Shown: positions 1-8,702 of the stretch, one piece after another
How the letters are laid out: each line of letters opens with the position of its first letter
How positions within the stretch are numbered: the stretch's first letter is position 1
Source of the DNA: Leifsonia sp. EB41
Lineage (GTDB): Bacteria > Actinomycetota > Actinomycetes > Actinomycetales > Microbacteriaceae
DNA: 64,000 nucleotides
Reading direction: 5' to 3'
NCBI RefSeq assembly: GCF_041262565.1
Contig: NZ_JBGCCJ010000001.1
Span: 868,001 to 932,000 of the forward strand
Notes under the pieces: generated by a model
What the model was told of the DNA's origin: nothing
Seen by the model: only the letters and a program-made list of their open reading frames with translations
Databases searched by the model: none
Translations under genes and position numbers: made by a program

Positions 1-1421
1 CCCTCCGCGGTGACGACCCGGTTCTCGATCCACTGCCGAAGCAGCGAACGGGAGATCTCCGCGGTCGCGGCGTCCTCCATCAGCCCGTCGATCGCGACGG
101 CCCCTGTGCCGCGCAGCCACGCCTCGATGTAGCGGAGGGCGACCGAGACGTTCGAGCGCACGCCCGCGTCGGTGACCGTGCCGCCGGCTGTCGTGACGTC
201 CAGCAGGTCGGCGGCCGTGACGTGCACGTCGTCGCGCTGCCGGGTGACCTGGTTCGGCCGGTCGCCGAGCACCGCGTCGAATTCGGCGAGCGCGGTCGGG
301 ATCAGGTCGGGATGGGCGACCCAGGTCCCGTCGAAGCCGTCGCCGGCCTCCCGGCGCTTGTCGTCGGCGACCTGCCCGAGGGCGCGCTCGGTCGCCTCGG
401 CGTCGCGGCGGTTCGGGATGAAGGCGCTCATCCCGCCGATCGCGTGGGCGCCGCGCTTGTGGCACGTCGCAACCAGCAGCTCGGTGTAGGCCCGCATGAA
501 CGGGACCGTCATCGTGATGCCGCTGCGGTCGCCGAACGCGAAGCGCTTGCCGCGGCCGAGGAACGTCTTGATGATCGAGAAGATGTAGTCCCAGCGGCCG
601 GCGTTGAGGCCGGCGCAGTGGTCGCGCAGCTCGTAGAGGATCTCCTCCATCTCGAACGCGGCCGGGATGGTCTCGATGAGGACCGTCGCCCGGACCGTGC
701 CGACCGGCATCCCGATCCGCTGCTGGGCGAAGACGAAGATGTCGTTCCAGAGCCGCGCCTCCAGGTGCGACTCCAGTTTCGGCAGGTAGAAGTACGGCCC
801 GCGGCCCGACGCGACCAGCTCCTCGGCGTTGTGCCAGAAGTACAGGCCGAAGTCGGTGAGGGAGGCGCTCGCCGGGGCGGTGCGCCCGGCGCGGTCGGTG
901 AAGGCGAGGTGCTTCTCGACCAGGTGCCAGCCGCGCGGGCGCATCACGATGGTCGGGGTGTGCTCGTGCGGCGTGGTGACCCGGTAGTCCTTACCCTCGG
1001 GGCTGGTGAAGGCGAGCTGCCCGCGGACCGCGTCGTGCAGGGTGCGCTGGCCGCCGACGACGTTCGCCCAGGTGGGGCTGGTGGCGTCCTCCTGGTCGGC
1101 GAGCCAGACCCTGGCTCCCGAGTTGAGGGCGTTGATCGCCATCTTCGGGTCGGTCGGGCCGGTGATCTCCACGCGGCGGTCCTCCAGGCCGGGACCGGCG
1201 CCGGCGACCCGCCAGTGCGGGTCCTCGCGGATCGCCTCGGTGGCGGAGAGGAAGCGCGGGTCGCGGCCGTTGCCGGCCTCCCCGCGGCGGCGCTGGCGCT
1301 CCAGCAGGAGCTCCTGGCGGCGCGCGGCGAAGGCCTGGTGCAGGTGGTCGACGAAGGCGAGCGCCTCCGGGGTCAGGATGTCGTCGGTCCCGTCGACGCG
1401 GGGACCGGTGATCTCGATCAT
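1..1421 (-). CDS. aceB: malate synthase A, 3' end cut by window edge
   Basis: Condenses glyoxylate with acetyl-CoA to malate, the second glyoxylate-shunt step. The frame begins at ATG 1421 and runs off the left edge, so 473 codons are visible. The malate synthase signature [16 protein letters not shown] lies at about residues 264-279, preceded by a conserved [20 protein letters not shown] stretch. AAAGGACAACGACC upstream gives a ribosome binding site. It starts only 34 bp after the isocitrate lyase stop on the same strand, so the two are probably co-transcribed and controlled by the RamB-type regulator divergent from them. The missing part is only the C-terminal tail. Family assignment is secure. 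Confidence 0.95.
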   Translation of the reverse strand, partial: MIEITGPRVDGTDDILTPEALAFVDHLHQAFAARRQELLLERQRRRGEAGNGRDPRFLSATEAIREDPHWRVAGAGPGLEDRRVEITGPTDPKMAINALNSGARVWLADQEDATSPTWANVVGGQRTLHDAVRGQLAFTSPEGKDYRVTTPHEHTPTIVMRPRGWHLVEKHLAFTDRAGRTAPASASLTDFGLYFWHNAEELVASGRGPYFYLPKLESHLEARLWNDIFVFAQQRIGMPVGTVRATVLIETIPAAFEMEEILYELRDHCAGLNAGRWDYIFSIIKTFLGRGKRFAFGDRSGITMTVPFMRAYTELLVATCHKRGAHAIGGMSAFIPNRRDAEATERALGQVADDKRREAGDGFDGTWVAHPDLIPTALAEFDAVLGDRPNQVTRQRDDVHVTAADLLDVTTAGGTVTDAGVRSNVSVALRYIEAWLRGTGAVAIDGLMEDAATAEISRSLLRQWIENRVVTAE

Positions 1422-1455
1422 GGTCGTTGTCCTTTCGAGGTGTCCGCGGGGCGGA

Positions 1456-2763
1456 TCAGAACTGGTGCTGTTCGGTGGAGCCGACGAGGGCGAGGGTGGC
1501 GCTGGTGGGGTTGAGCGCGGTCGCGATGCGGTCGAAGTAGCCGGTGCCGACCTCCCGCTGGTGGCGGGTGGCGGTGTAGCCGGAGCTCTCGGAGGCGAAT
1601 TCGGCCTCCTGGAGGTCCACGTACGCGCTCATCTGCCGGTCGGCGTAGTCCTTGGCGAGCGTGAACATGGAGTAGTTGAGGGCGTGGAAGCCCGCGAGGG
1701 TGATGAACTGGAACGCATAGCCCATCGCCGCCAGCTCGCGCTGGAACCGGGCGATCGTCTCGTCGTCCAGGTGCTTGCGCCAGTTGAACGACGGCGAGCA
1801 GTTGTAGGCCAGCTTCTTGCCGGGGAACTGCGCGTGCACGGCCTCGGCGAACCGGCGGGCGAGCTCCAGGTCGGGCTCGGCGGACTCCACCCAGAGCAGG
1901 TCGGCGTACGGCGCGTAGGCGAGGCCGCGGGCGATGACCGGCTCGATGCCGTTGTTCACCTCGTAGAAGCCCTCCGCCGTGCGAGTCCCGGTGAGGAACG
2001 GCCGGTCGCGCTCGTCGTGGTCGCTGGTGAGCAGAGTGGCGGCGAGCGAGTCGGTGCGGGCGATCACGATGGTGGGGACGCCGGCGACGTCGGCCGCCAG
2101 GCGCGCGGCGTTGAGGGTGCGGATGTGCTGTCCGGTCGGGATGAGCACCTTGCCGCCCATGTGGCCGCACTTCTTCTCGCTCGCGAGCTGGTCCTCCCAG
2201 TGCACGCCCGCGGCGCCGGCCTGGATCATCCCGTGCATGAGCTCGTAGGCGTTGAGCGGGCCGCCGAAGCCGGCCTCCGCGTCGGCGACGATGGGCGCCA
2301 TCCAGTCGGACACCGGGCCGTCGGTCCCTTCGACCTGGCCCGCCCGCAGCAGCGCGTTGTTGATGCGGCGGACCACCGCGGGGACCGAGTTGGCCGGGTA
2401 CAGGCTCTGGTCGGGGTAGGTCTGGCCGGACAGGTTGGCGTCGGCCGCGACCTGCCAGCCGGAGAGGTAGATGGCCTCCAGGCCCGCGCGGACCTGCTGG
2501 ACGGCCTGGTTGCCGGTGAGGGCGCCGAGCGCGGCGACCCACTTCGGGTCCTCCCCTGCGCCGTCGCGCTGGATGAGCTCCCAGAGCTTCTCGGCGCCGC
2601 GGCGGGCGAGCGTCTGCTCCTCGCGCACCGGGCCGCGGAGCGCCACCACGTCTTCGGCCGTGTAGTCGCGGCGGATGCCGGACCAGCGCGGGTCGGCGTC
2701 CCACTCGAGGCGGAGCTCGGCGGCGGTCTGCGTGGTGTCGCCGGGGCGGGCTTCGGGGTTCAT
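1456..2763 (-). CDS. aceA: isocitrate lyase
   Basis: Cleaves isocitrate to glyoxylate and succinate, the committing step of the glyoxylate shunt needed for growth on acetate and fatty acids. The 435-residue product has the usual family length and carries the active-site hexapeptide KKCGHMGG near residues 194-201 and SPSFNW further on. The start is placed at ATG 2763 (MNPEARPGD) because GGAGGTCACC precedes it; the frame stays open 28 codons further upstream, but that part is not conserved-looking. First gene of an aceA-aceB unit, divergent from a RamB-like gene. Confidence 0.97.
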   Translation of the reverse strand: MNPEARPGDTTQTAAELRLEWDADPRWSGIRRDYTAEDVVALRGPVREEQTLARRGAEKLWELIQRDGAGEDPKWVAALGALTGNQAVQQVRAGLEAIYLSGWQVAADANLSGQTYPDQSLYPANSVPAVVRRINNALLRAGQVEGTDGPVSDWMAPIVADAEAGFGGPLNAYELMHGMIQAGAAGVHWEDQLASEKKCGHMGGKVLIPTGQHIRTLNAARLAADVAGVPTIVIARTDSLAATLLTSDHDERDRPFLTGTRTAEGFYEVNNGIEPVIARGLAYAPYADLLWVESAEPDLELARRFAEAVHAQFPGKKLAYNCSPSFNWRKHLDDETIARFQRELAAMGYAFQFITLAGFHALNYSMFTLAKDYADRQMSAYVDLQEAEFASESSGYTATRHQREVGTGYFDRIATALNPTSATLALVGSTEQHQF

Positions 2764-2886
2764 GGTGACCTCCATCGGTCGGATCGTTTGACACGATCGT
2801 GGCCCGGCCGCAACAGGTCTGGGGAAGATCCGTCCACAGAAATTCACGGGTTCTTCTGTTTGCTAGAACTTCGCCGGAGTGTCAGC
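2764..2886. promoter_or_regulatory. aceA / ramB divergent control region
   Basis: A 123-bp spacer holds both promoters. A TTTGC element at 2859-2863, within GTTTGCTAGAACTTC, resembles the TTTGC/GCAAA half-sites known for RamB in Corynebacterium. GGGGAAG at 2820-2826 resembles the GGGG half-site of RamA. The binding assignments are inference from those published motifs; only the bases are observed. GGAG at 2876-2879 serves as the ramB ribosome binding site. Confidence 0.35.
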
Positions 2887-4368
2887 ATGGCCTGCATGAC
2901 CGACACCGCTGTCCGGATCGACGACGAGCCGACCGGAGCCGACGCGCTCACCCTCGGCCGGCGTGTGCGCGCGTTCCGCCTCGAGAGGGCGATGACCCTG
3001 GAGGCGCTCGCCACCGCGATCGACCGGGCGCCGTCGCAGGTGTCCGCGATCGAGAACGGCAACCGGGAGCCTCGGCTCGCCCAGCTTCGCGCGATCGCCG
3101 CCGCCCTCGGCGTGACGGTGGACGACCTTCTCGCCCCCGACGCACCGGACGAGCGCGCGGCCCTGGAGATCGCGGTCGAGCGGGCCCAGCGCGGGCCGGT
3201 GTTCGGCGCCCTCGGGATCGACCAGGTGCGGGTGTCCAAGTCCGTCCCCGACGCGACATTGCGGGCGATCCTGGCCCTGCACCAGGAGGTCGCGCGGCTG
3301 CACAAGGAGCGCGCGGCGACCCCCGAGGAGGCCCGCCGCGCCAACGCCGAGCTGCGGGCGACGATGCGCGCCCGCGACAACTACTTCGCCGACCTGGAGG
3401 CCATCGCCGCCGACCTGCTCGGCGCCGTCGGGCACACCGGTGGCCCGGTCTCGCACCAGACCGTGGCGGACATGGCCGACCGGCTCGGGTTCTCGCTGCA
3501 CTACGTCGGCGACCTCCCGCACTCCACCCGGTCGGTGACCGACAAGCGCAACGGCCGCATCTACCTGCCGACCGAGCAGTCGGCCTCCCGGGACTCCCGC
3601 TCCCCCATCCTGCAGGCCTTCGCCTCCCAGCTCCTCGGTCACGACGAACCCGGAAATTACGCCGACTTTCTGCGTCAGCGAGTGGAGACGAACTACCTCA
3701 CCGCCGCGCTCCTGCTGCCGGAGAAGGACGCGGTGTCGTTCCTGACCGAGGCCAAGAACTTCCGCCGCATCTCGATGGAGGACCTCCGGGACGCCTTCGC
3801 GGTGTCGTACGAGACCGCCTGCCACCGGTTCACCAACCTGGCGACCGCGCGGCTCGGCATCCCGGTGCACTTCATGAAGGTCCACGAGTCCGGGACGATC
3901 ATCAAGGCGTACGAGAACGACTCGGTGGCCTTCCCGTCCGACGCGCTGGGCGCGATCGAGGGGACGCCGGTCTGCCGGAGCTGGACGGCCCGCACGGTCT
4001 TCGACGTCGCCGACCGGTTCAGCCCCTACTACCAGTACACGGATACCCCGCGCGGGACGTTCTGGTGCACCTCCCGGATCGAGAAGGCCAAGGAGGGCGA
4101 CTACTCGGTGAGCGTCGGCGTGCCGTTCGCGCACGTGAAGTGGTTCCGCGGCCGCGAGACGACCCACCGGGCGGTGTCGCGCTGCCCGGACGAGTCGTGC
4201 TGCCGCCGGCCGTCAGGGGCGCTCGCCGACCGCTGGGAGGGGATGGCGTGGCCGGCGGCGCGCACCCCCACCTCCCTGCTGGCCGCGCTGCCGACGGGGA
4301 CGTTCCCCGGCGTGGACTCGACGGAGGTCTACGACTTCCTCGAGCGCCACGCGCCGACGGCACTCTGA
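2887..4368 (+). CDS. ramB: RamB-type short-chain fatty acyl transcriptional regulator
   Basis: XRE-type helix-turn-helix at residues about 24-82 (LGRRVRAF, then QVSAIENGNREP), followed by a long IrrE/ScfR-like central part and a cysteine-containing C-terminal domain with CPDESCC near residue 435. The 493-residue length and domain order match RamB, which in Corynebacterium and Mycobacterium controls acetate and glyoxylate-shunt genes. The divergent position from aceA-aceB supports that role here. ATG 2887 is chosen because GGAG sits 7 nt before it; ATG 2896 is the alternative. The regulatory direction (repressor or activator) cannot be read from sequence. Confidence 0.85.
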   Translation: MACMTDTAVRIDDEPTGADALTLGRRVRAFRLERAMTLEALATAIDRAPSQVSAIENGNREPRLAQLRAIAAALGVTVDDLLAPDAPDERAALEIAVERAQRGPVFGALGIDQVRVSKSVPDATLRAILALHQEVARLHKERAATPEEARRANAELRATMRARDNYFADLEAIAADLLGAVGHTGGPVSHQTVADMADRLGFSLHYVGDLPHSTRSVTDKRNGRIYLPTEQSASRDSRSPILQAFASQLLGHDEPGNYADFLRQRVETNYLTAALLLPEKDAVSFLTEAKNFRRISMEDLRDAFAVSYETACHRFTNLATARLGIPVHFMKVHESGTIIKAYENDSVAFPSDALGAIEGTPVCRSWTARTVFDVADRFSPYYQYTDTPRGTFWCTSRIEKAKEGDYSVSVGVPFAHVKWFRGRETTHRAVSRCPDESCCRRPSGALADRWEGMAWPAARTPTSLLAALPTGTFPGVDSTEVYDFLERHAPTAL

Positions 4369-4385
4369 GCCGGACGTACGAAGAG

Positions 4386-4832
4386 TCAGACGTCCTTCAT
4401 CGTCCACTCGACTACGACGGGAGCATCTGCGGTGCCCGCCATCGTGCAGATGACGACGATCGAGCCCACGCCCTCGATGGGCTGCGGAGGCTTGACGCTG
4501 ACGATCATGATCACCGACCCGTCGCCGGCCGTGGTGAGCTGGTCCTTGGCCGGCTCGAATGGATTGATCGACGAACCCGGATTCTGGGCGACGTAGTTCT
4601 CGCGCGCGGTCTCCGCGCACGCGTTCCACGCGCTCTGGGCGTCGAGCGGCTGCGGCGCCGGTGACGACTCGACCACGGGCGGCGTCGTCGCCGTCAGCGT
4701 CGTGGCCGTCGGCACGCTGCTGACCGTCGCGTCCGCGGGCGCAAGCCCGGCCGAGCAGCCGCTCAGCAGGACGACGAGTGCAATGGCTGACACAGCGGCA
4801 TAGACGGCCGAGAGAATCCCCCGATTCGACAT
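4386..4832 (-). CDS. small putative lipoprotein
   Basis: 148 residues. An N-terminal hydrophobic stretch ends in the lipobox LLSGC (residues 22-26), so the mature protein is expected to be lipid-anchored on the outer face of the membrane. A low-complexity Thr/Pro linker follows, then a folded domain of about 90 residues with no family I recognise. No Shine-Dalgarno; TAGGCT lies exactly 6 nt before ATG 4832, as in a leaderless transcript. It ends 17 bp from the convergent ramB stop. It lies 47 bp downstream of the glycosidase and is on the same strand, but its own promoter suggests separate expression. Confidence 0.75.
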   Translation of the reverse strand: MSNRGILSAVYAAVSAIALVVLLSGCSAGLAPADATVSSVPTATTLTATTPPVVESSPAPQPLDAQSAWNACAETARENYVAQNPGSSINPFEPAKDQLTTAGDGSVIMIVSVKPPQPIEGVGSIVVICTMAGTADAPVVVEWTMKDV

Positions 4833-4879
4833 GGCCAGAGCCTAGTGGATCGCCGGCGAGCGCTTGACCGCGCGCGATG

Positions 4880-6805
4880 TCAGTCGAACACGACCTCCCG
4901 CACCGCCACCCCGTACGGCGCGAGCGCCAGCTCCGCCGCCGGCTCACCGGTGAGCGTGCGCAACTCCCCCGCGACCTCCGGCCGCACGGTGACGCCTGTC
5001 GCATGCTGCGACACGAACACGGCGAAGCGCCGGCCGTCGTCGTGGACGATCGTGTCCACGAAGACCCGCGGGTCGTCGAGGCGCACATCGCGCTCCACGT
5101 CGGCCACCGAGGCCAGCGCGTCGTACAGCCGCCAGGTCTCCTCGGGGTTGCTGCGCGCCCGTGCGGACGCGAAGTACTCCAGCGGGTACGTCGACAGGAC
5201 CGCGCGGCCCGCGCCGTGCTCCTTCACCACGATCGCCGGACGGCCGTGCGCGTCCACCGCGACGACGGTCCCGGAGGTCGCCCGCACCGGCAGGAACGTC
5301 CGGCCGTTCTCGTTGCCGGCCGCGGGGAAGGTCAGCACCGTTCCGGCCGGAAGGGGCCCGAAGTCGGCCGTGAACCGGATGGTCGCCGCCTCGTCGGTCA
5401 CCGGCTCGGCGAGCCCGTACGCGCTCTGCGGACGGACGCCGAAGATCGCCTCCGTGTTCGTCCACCACGGCCCGCGCTGCACGCCGCTGTCGCCGTGCGA
5501 GTACGACGCGTACACGGTCGCCCCGTCCCGCGCCAGCTCCTCCAGCTGCAGCCACGACGTCGCGCAGAGCTGCTTGACCGACGGCAGCAGGTACAGGCCG
5601 TAGCCGACCGGGAGGCCGCCGTCCTCCCGCTCGCGGACCACCGCGACCGGGATGTGCGCCTCGTGGGCCGCCAGGTACGCCTGCTCACCGGTCGCGACGA
5701 TGTGGGCGCGCTCGGTCTCGTTCGTGAACGGATAGTCCGCCTCCAGGTGCGACGGCACGACGATCGCGGCGTCCACCGGCGTGCGCCGCGCGTTCGGGAG
5801 GTCGATCGCGGCCAGGTCGGCGGCGAACCGGGCGAGCTCGCGCAGCGGCGGCTTGGGCGCGCCGTGCCGGTCGGTGATGCCGAAGTGCATCTCGAACGGG
5901 TGGTGGGAGTAGGGCCGCTGGTCGGCGAGGTCGTCGTAGTCGGTGTTGTTCCAGGCGATCCAGCCGGTCGCCCCGGCGAGCAGGGTCGTGTAGAGCAGCT
6001 GCCGGTAGTAGGAGGCAGCGCCCTCGTCGGAGACGAAGTCGCTGGTGAGGCCGAACTCCTCCATGATGACCGGCAGGCCGATGCCGGACAGCTCCGCGAT
6101 GTACGCCGCCTTGAGGTGTTGGCGGGTCTGGTCGGTCTCCATCCGGTAGACGTGCGGGCCGACGAAGTCGGTGAACCGGGCGAGGTCGCGCACCGAGAAG
6201 CCGTTGTCGTGCCCGGTCGTCTCGATCCCCCAGGCCCCGTCGCCGACCGCGACCGGCTGGGTGCCGCCGCCCGCCCGGACGGCGTTCACCAGCAGGGAGG
6301 CCCAGGCGTCCACGATGGGCCGCGGCGCCTCCCCGCCGTAGATCGGCACCTCGTTGGTCAGCAGCCAGCCGGACACGGCGGGGTGCGCGGCGAACCGCGC
6401 GGTGAGCTCCCGCACGTACCAGGCCTGGCGGCCGACGAACCAGACGTCGCGGTAGAGGTCGCGCCCCTCCCGCCACACCGGGTCCCAGTTCTCGCCCGAC
6501 ATGTGCCCGACCAGGAAGGTCGGCACGGTGGTCATCCCGGTCTCGGTGTGCGCGTCGAGGAAGTCGGCGAAGTTCGCCAGGCACTGCTCGTCCAGCGTGT
6601 CCGGGGTCGGGTGGAAGTCCGGCCAGTAGAAGAACGACCTGGTCATGTTGAGGCCGTGGTCGGCAAGCACCCGCAGCTCCTGGCGGATGACCGCAGGGTC
6701 GTAGCGCGTCCACATGAGCGGTCCGCCGGTGCGCGACCAGAAGTTCGCTCCGAGCCAGACCACAGGCGTTCCGTCGACGGCGAGGAGGGGCGAAGGGCGG
6801 TCCAT
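4880..6805 (-). CDS. GH5-like glycoside hydrolase
   Basis: 641 residues with no signal peptide, so probably cytoplasmic. The N-terminal half looks like a clan-A TIM barrel: WLLTNEVP supplies the acid/base glutamate (residue 152) and VIMEEFGL the nucleophile (residue 250), the NE and EFG pattern of GH5 enzymes. The C-terminal half has glutamine-amidotransferase-like and beta-sandwich-looking segments. It follows the sugar permease gene by 23 bp with AAAGGA before ATG 6805, so it is the last gene of the LacI-controlled operon and presumably acts on the imported oligosaccharide. Mannoside or glucoside specificity cannot be decided here. Confidence 0.85.
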   Translation of the reverse strand: MDRPSPLLAVDGTPVVWLGANFWSRTGGPLMWTRYDPAVIRQELRVLADHGLNMTRSFFYWPDFHPTPDTLDEQCLANFADFLDAHTETGMTTVPTFLVGHMSGENWDPVWREGRDLYRDVWFVGRQAWYVRELTARFAAHPAVSGWLLTNEVPIYGGEAPRPIVDAWASLLVNAVRAGGGTQPVAVGDGAWGIETTGHDNGFSVRDLARFTDFVGPHVYRMETDQTRQHLKAAYIAELSGIGLPVIMEEFGLTSDFVSDEGAASYYRQLLYTTLLAGATGWIAWNNTDYDDLADQRPYSHHPFEMHFGITDRHGAPKPPLRELARFAADLAAIDLPNARRTPVDAAIVVPSHLEADYPFTNETERAHIVATGEQAYLAAHEAHIPVAVVREREDGGLPVGYGLYLLPSVKQLCATSWLQLEELARDGATVYASYSHGDSGVQRGPWWTNTEAIFGVRPQSAYGLAEPVTDEAATIRFTADFGPLPAGTVLTFPAAGNENGRTFLPVRATSGTVVAVDAHGRPAIVVKEHGAGRAVLSTYPLEYFASARARSNPEETWRLYDALASVADVERDVRLDDPRVFVDTIVHDDGRRFAVFVSQHATGVTVRPEVAGELRTLTGEPAAELALAPYGVAVREVVFD

Positions 6806-6828
6806 GATTCCTTTCGAGGGGTGCGCAG

Positions 6829-7668
6829 CTACTTGACGGCGCCGGCGGTGAGGCCGGCGACGAAGCTCCGCTGCAGGATGAGGAACGCGACCACGATCGG
6901 GATCGACACGACGAGCGAGGCCGCCATGATCTGGTTCCAGTACACGTTCGTCTGCGTCGAGTAGAGCTGCAGGCCGACCGCGAGCGTCCGGTTCTCGTCC
7001 GTCGTCATCACGGAGGCGAACAGCACTTCGCCCCAGCTCGTCATGAACGAGTAGATGGCCACCGCGATGAGGCCCGGCTTGGCCGCGGGCAGCACGACGT
7101 GCCAGAGCGCGCCCATCGGTCCGGAGCCGTCGACCATCGCGGCCTCGTCCAGGTCGCGCGGGATGCCGTCGAAGTAGCCGGCGAGCATCCAGATCGCGAA
7201 CGGCAGCGCGAAGGTCAGGTAGGTGATGACCAGGCCCCAGCGTGTGCCGACGAGCTGGATGCCGACCGCCTGGTTGATGTTCACGAAGATGAGGAACAGC
7301 GGCAGCAGGAACAGCACACCGGGGAACATCTGCGTGGACAGCACCGTCGTGGTGAAGACGCCGCGGCCCTTGAACCGGTAGCGCGACACCGCGTAGGCGG
7401 CGAACACGGCGATGATCAGGCTGAGGATGGTCGCGGCGCTGGCGACGATGACGCTGTTGATGAAGTACGACGCCAGCGGCACGGTCGACCACATGTCGAT
7501 GAACGGCTGGAACGTGATGTTCGTCGGCCACCAGGTGAACGCGCCTTGGACATCCGCCAGCGGCTTCACGGACGAGGTGATCATCACGTAGAGCGGCACC
7601 GCCGTGAACAGGGTCAGGAAGACGACGACGACCCAGCGGAAGACTTTGGACGAGACGGTCTCACGCAT
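6829..7668 (-). CDS. carbohydrate ABC transporter permease, MalG type
   Basis: 279 residues, six predicted membrane segments, with the ATPase-contacting EAA loop DEAAMVDGSGPMGALWHVVLP near residues 180-200. This is the CUT1 (MalG-like) permease fold. Its start overlaps the end of the MalF-type gene by 8 bp, implying translational coupling. No ATPase gene is encoded in the locus, as is common in Actinobacteria, where a shared MsmK/MsiK-type ATPase energises several importers; that part is inference. Confidence 0.93.
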   Translation of the reverse strand: MRETVSSKVFRWVVVVFLTLFTAVPLYVMITSSVKPLADVQGAFTWWPTNITFQPFIDMWSTVPLASYFINSVIVASAATILSLIIAVFAAYAVSRYRFKGRGVFTTTVLSTQMFPGVLFLLPLFLIFVNINQAVGIQLVGTRWGLVITYLTFALPFAIWMLAGYFDGIPRDLDEAAMVDGSGPMGALWHVVLPAAKPGLIAVAIYSFMTSWGEVLFASVMTTDENRTLAVGLQLYSTQTNVYWNQIMAASLVVSIPIVVAFLILQRSFVAGLTAGAVK

Positions 7669-8629
7669 TGCGGTTCCTCCGGTTGAGCACGGTCAGATAG
7701 ATGCCGGACACGATGAGCAGGAAGATCAGCAGCAGCACGCTCATCGCGGCTCCCGAGCCGAAGTTCCAGGTCAGGAACGACGCGTTGTAGATGTGGAACG
7801 AGATCAGGTCGCCGGCCGCGGGTTGGGCGTTGCCGAAGAGCACGTACGGCGTGTTGAAGTCGTTGAACGTCCAGAGGAACATCACGAGCAGCAGCACGGC
7901 GTTGACCGGCCGGAGCATGGGAAGGGTGATCGACCGCCACTGCCGGAACGGCTTGGCGCCGTCCACCGCGGACGCCTCGTAGACCTCGTCCGGGATGGAC
8001 TGGAGCCCGGCCATCAGCATCAGGAAGGCGAACGGCCAGAGCCGCCAGATCGCGACGATGACGATCGACCAGAACGCGTTGTCGCCGATCAGCCAGAACG
8101 GCTTCTGACCGGGGAGGCCGAGGTTGTCGAACAGGAAGTGGTTGACCGCTCCGGTGTCCTTCTGGAGCATGAACTTCCACGTGATGATGCCGGCGTAGAG
8201 CGGCAGCGCGTACGGCACGAGGAAGAGGGTGCGGAAGAACCCGCGCCCGCGGAACCGGCCCTGCAGCGCGACGGCCGCGGCCATCCCGAGCGCCCAGGAG
8301 AGCCCGACCACGAGGATCGTGAACCCGCAGGTGATCAGGAACGAGGTCAGCAGGCCGGCGCCGATCGACGTGTTGAAGTCGAGCGCGACCTGGTAGTTCT
8401 TGAGGCCGACGAACGGCGCCTCGCTCCAGTTGGCGATGAAGAACTTGGTGAGCTGCAGGAAGCTGATCCAGATCCCGGTGAGCATCGGGATGACGTGGAT
8501 GAGCAGCTCGAAGAGGATGGCCGGCGCCAGCAGCACCAGCGGAAGCCACCAGCCCTTGGGCCGCTTGCGGCGGGTCTTCGCCGGGGCCGGCGGGGCGGGG
8601 CTGGTCCGGACGGATGTCGTCGTCGACAT
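7661..8629 (-). CDS. carbohydrate ABC transporter permease, MalF type
   Basis: 322 residues. A charged Pro/Lys-rich N terminus precedes six hydrophobic segments, with an EAA loop (EVYEASAVDGAKPFRQWRSI) around residues 224-243. It forms the inner-membrane channel with the MalG-type partner it overlaps by 8 bp. Start ATG 8629 has AAGGAG upstream. A 73-bp gap with a strong hairpin separates it from the upstream solute-binding protein gene, the usual layout where binding protein is made in excess of permease. Confidence 0.93.
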   Translation of the reverse strand: MSTTTSVRTSPAPPAPAKTRRKRPKGWWLPLVLLAPAILFELLIHVIPMLTGIWISFLQLTKFFIANWSEAPFVGLKNYQVALDFNTSIGAGLLTSFLITCGFTILVVGLSWALGMAAAVALQGRFRGRGFFRTLFLVPYALPLYAGIITWKFMLQKDTGAVNHFLFDNLGLPGQKPFWLIGDNAFWSIVIVAIWRLWPFAFLMLMAGLQSIPDEVYEASAVDGAKPFRQWRSITLPMLRPVNAVLLLVMFLWTFNDFNTPYVLFGNAQPAAGDLISFHIYNASFLTWNFGSGAAMSVLLLIFLLIVSGIYLTVLNRRNRNA

Positions 8630-8651
8630 GGAACTCCTTCGGTGGGTGCGG

Positions 8652-8682
8652 CGGCCGGGCGGGAGAGGCTCCCGCCCGGCCG
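8652..8682 (-). terminator. stem-loop between binding-protein and permease genes
   Basis: Perfect 14-bp inverted repeat, 8652-8665 against 8669-8682, with a 3-nt loop and almost pure GC arms. There is no following T tract on the transcribed strand, so it is more likely an mRNA-stabilising or partial-termination element than a full terminator. Such hairpins after binding-protein genes are known to raise binding protein over permease levels (malE-malF in enterics). Observed: the repeat. Inferred: the effect. Confidence 0.65.
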
Positions 8683-8702
8683 TCGCGGTGGGGCTAGGCT
8701 AC

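Noticed and set aside
1006-2886. Upstream extension of the RamB frame through the aceA region
   Set aside because: Antisense to aceA and aceB; the HTH begins near 2950 and GGAG at 2876 marks the true start.
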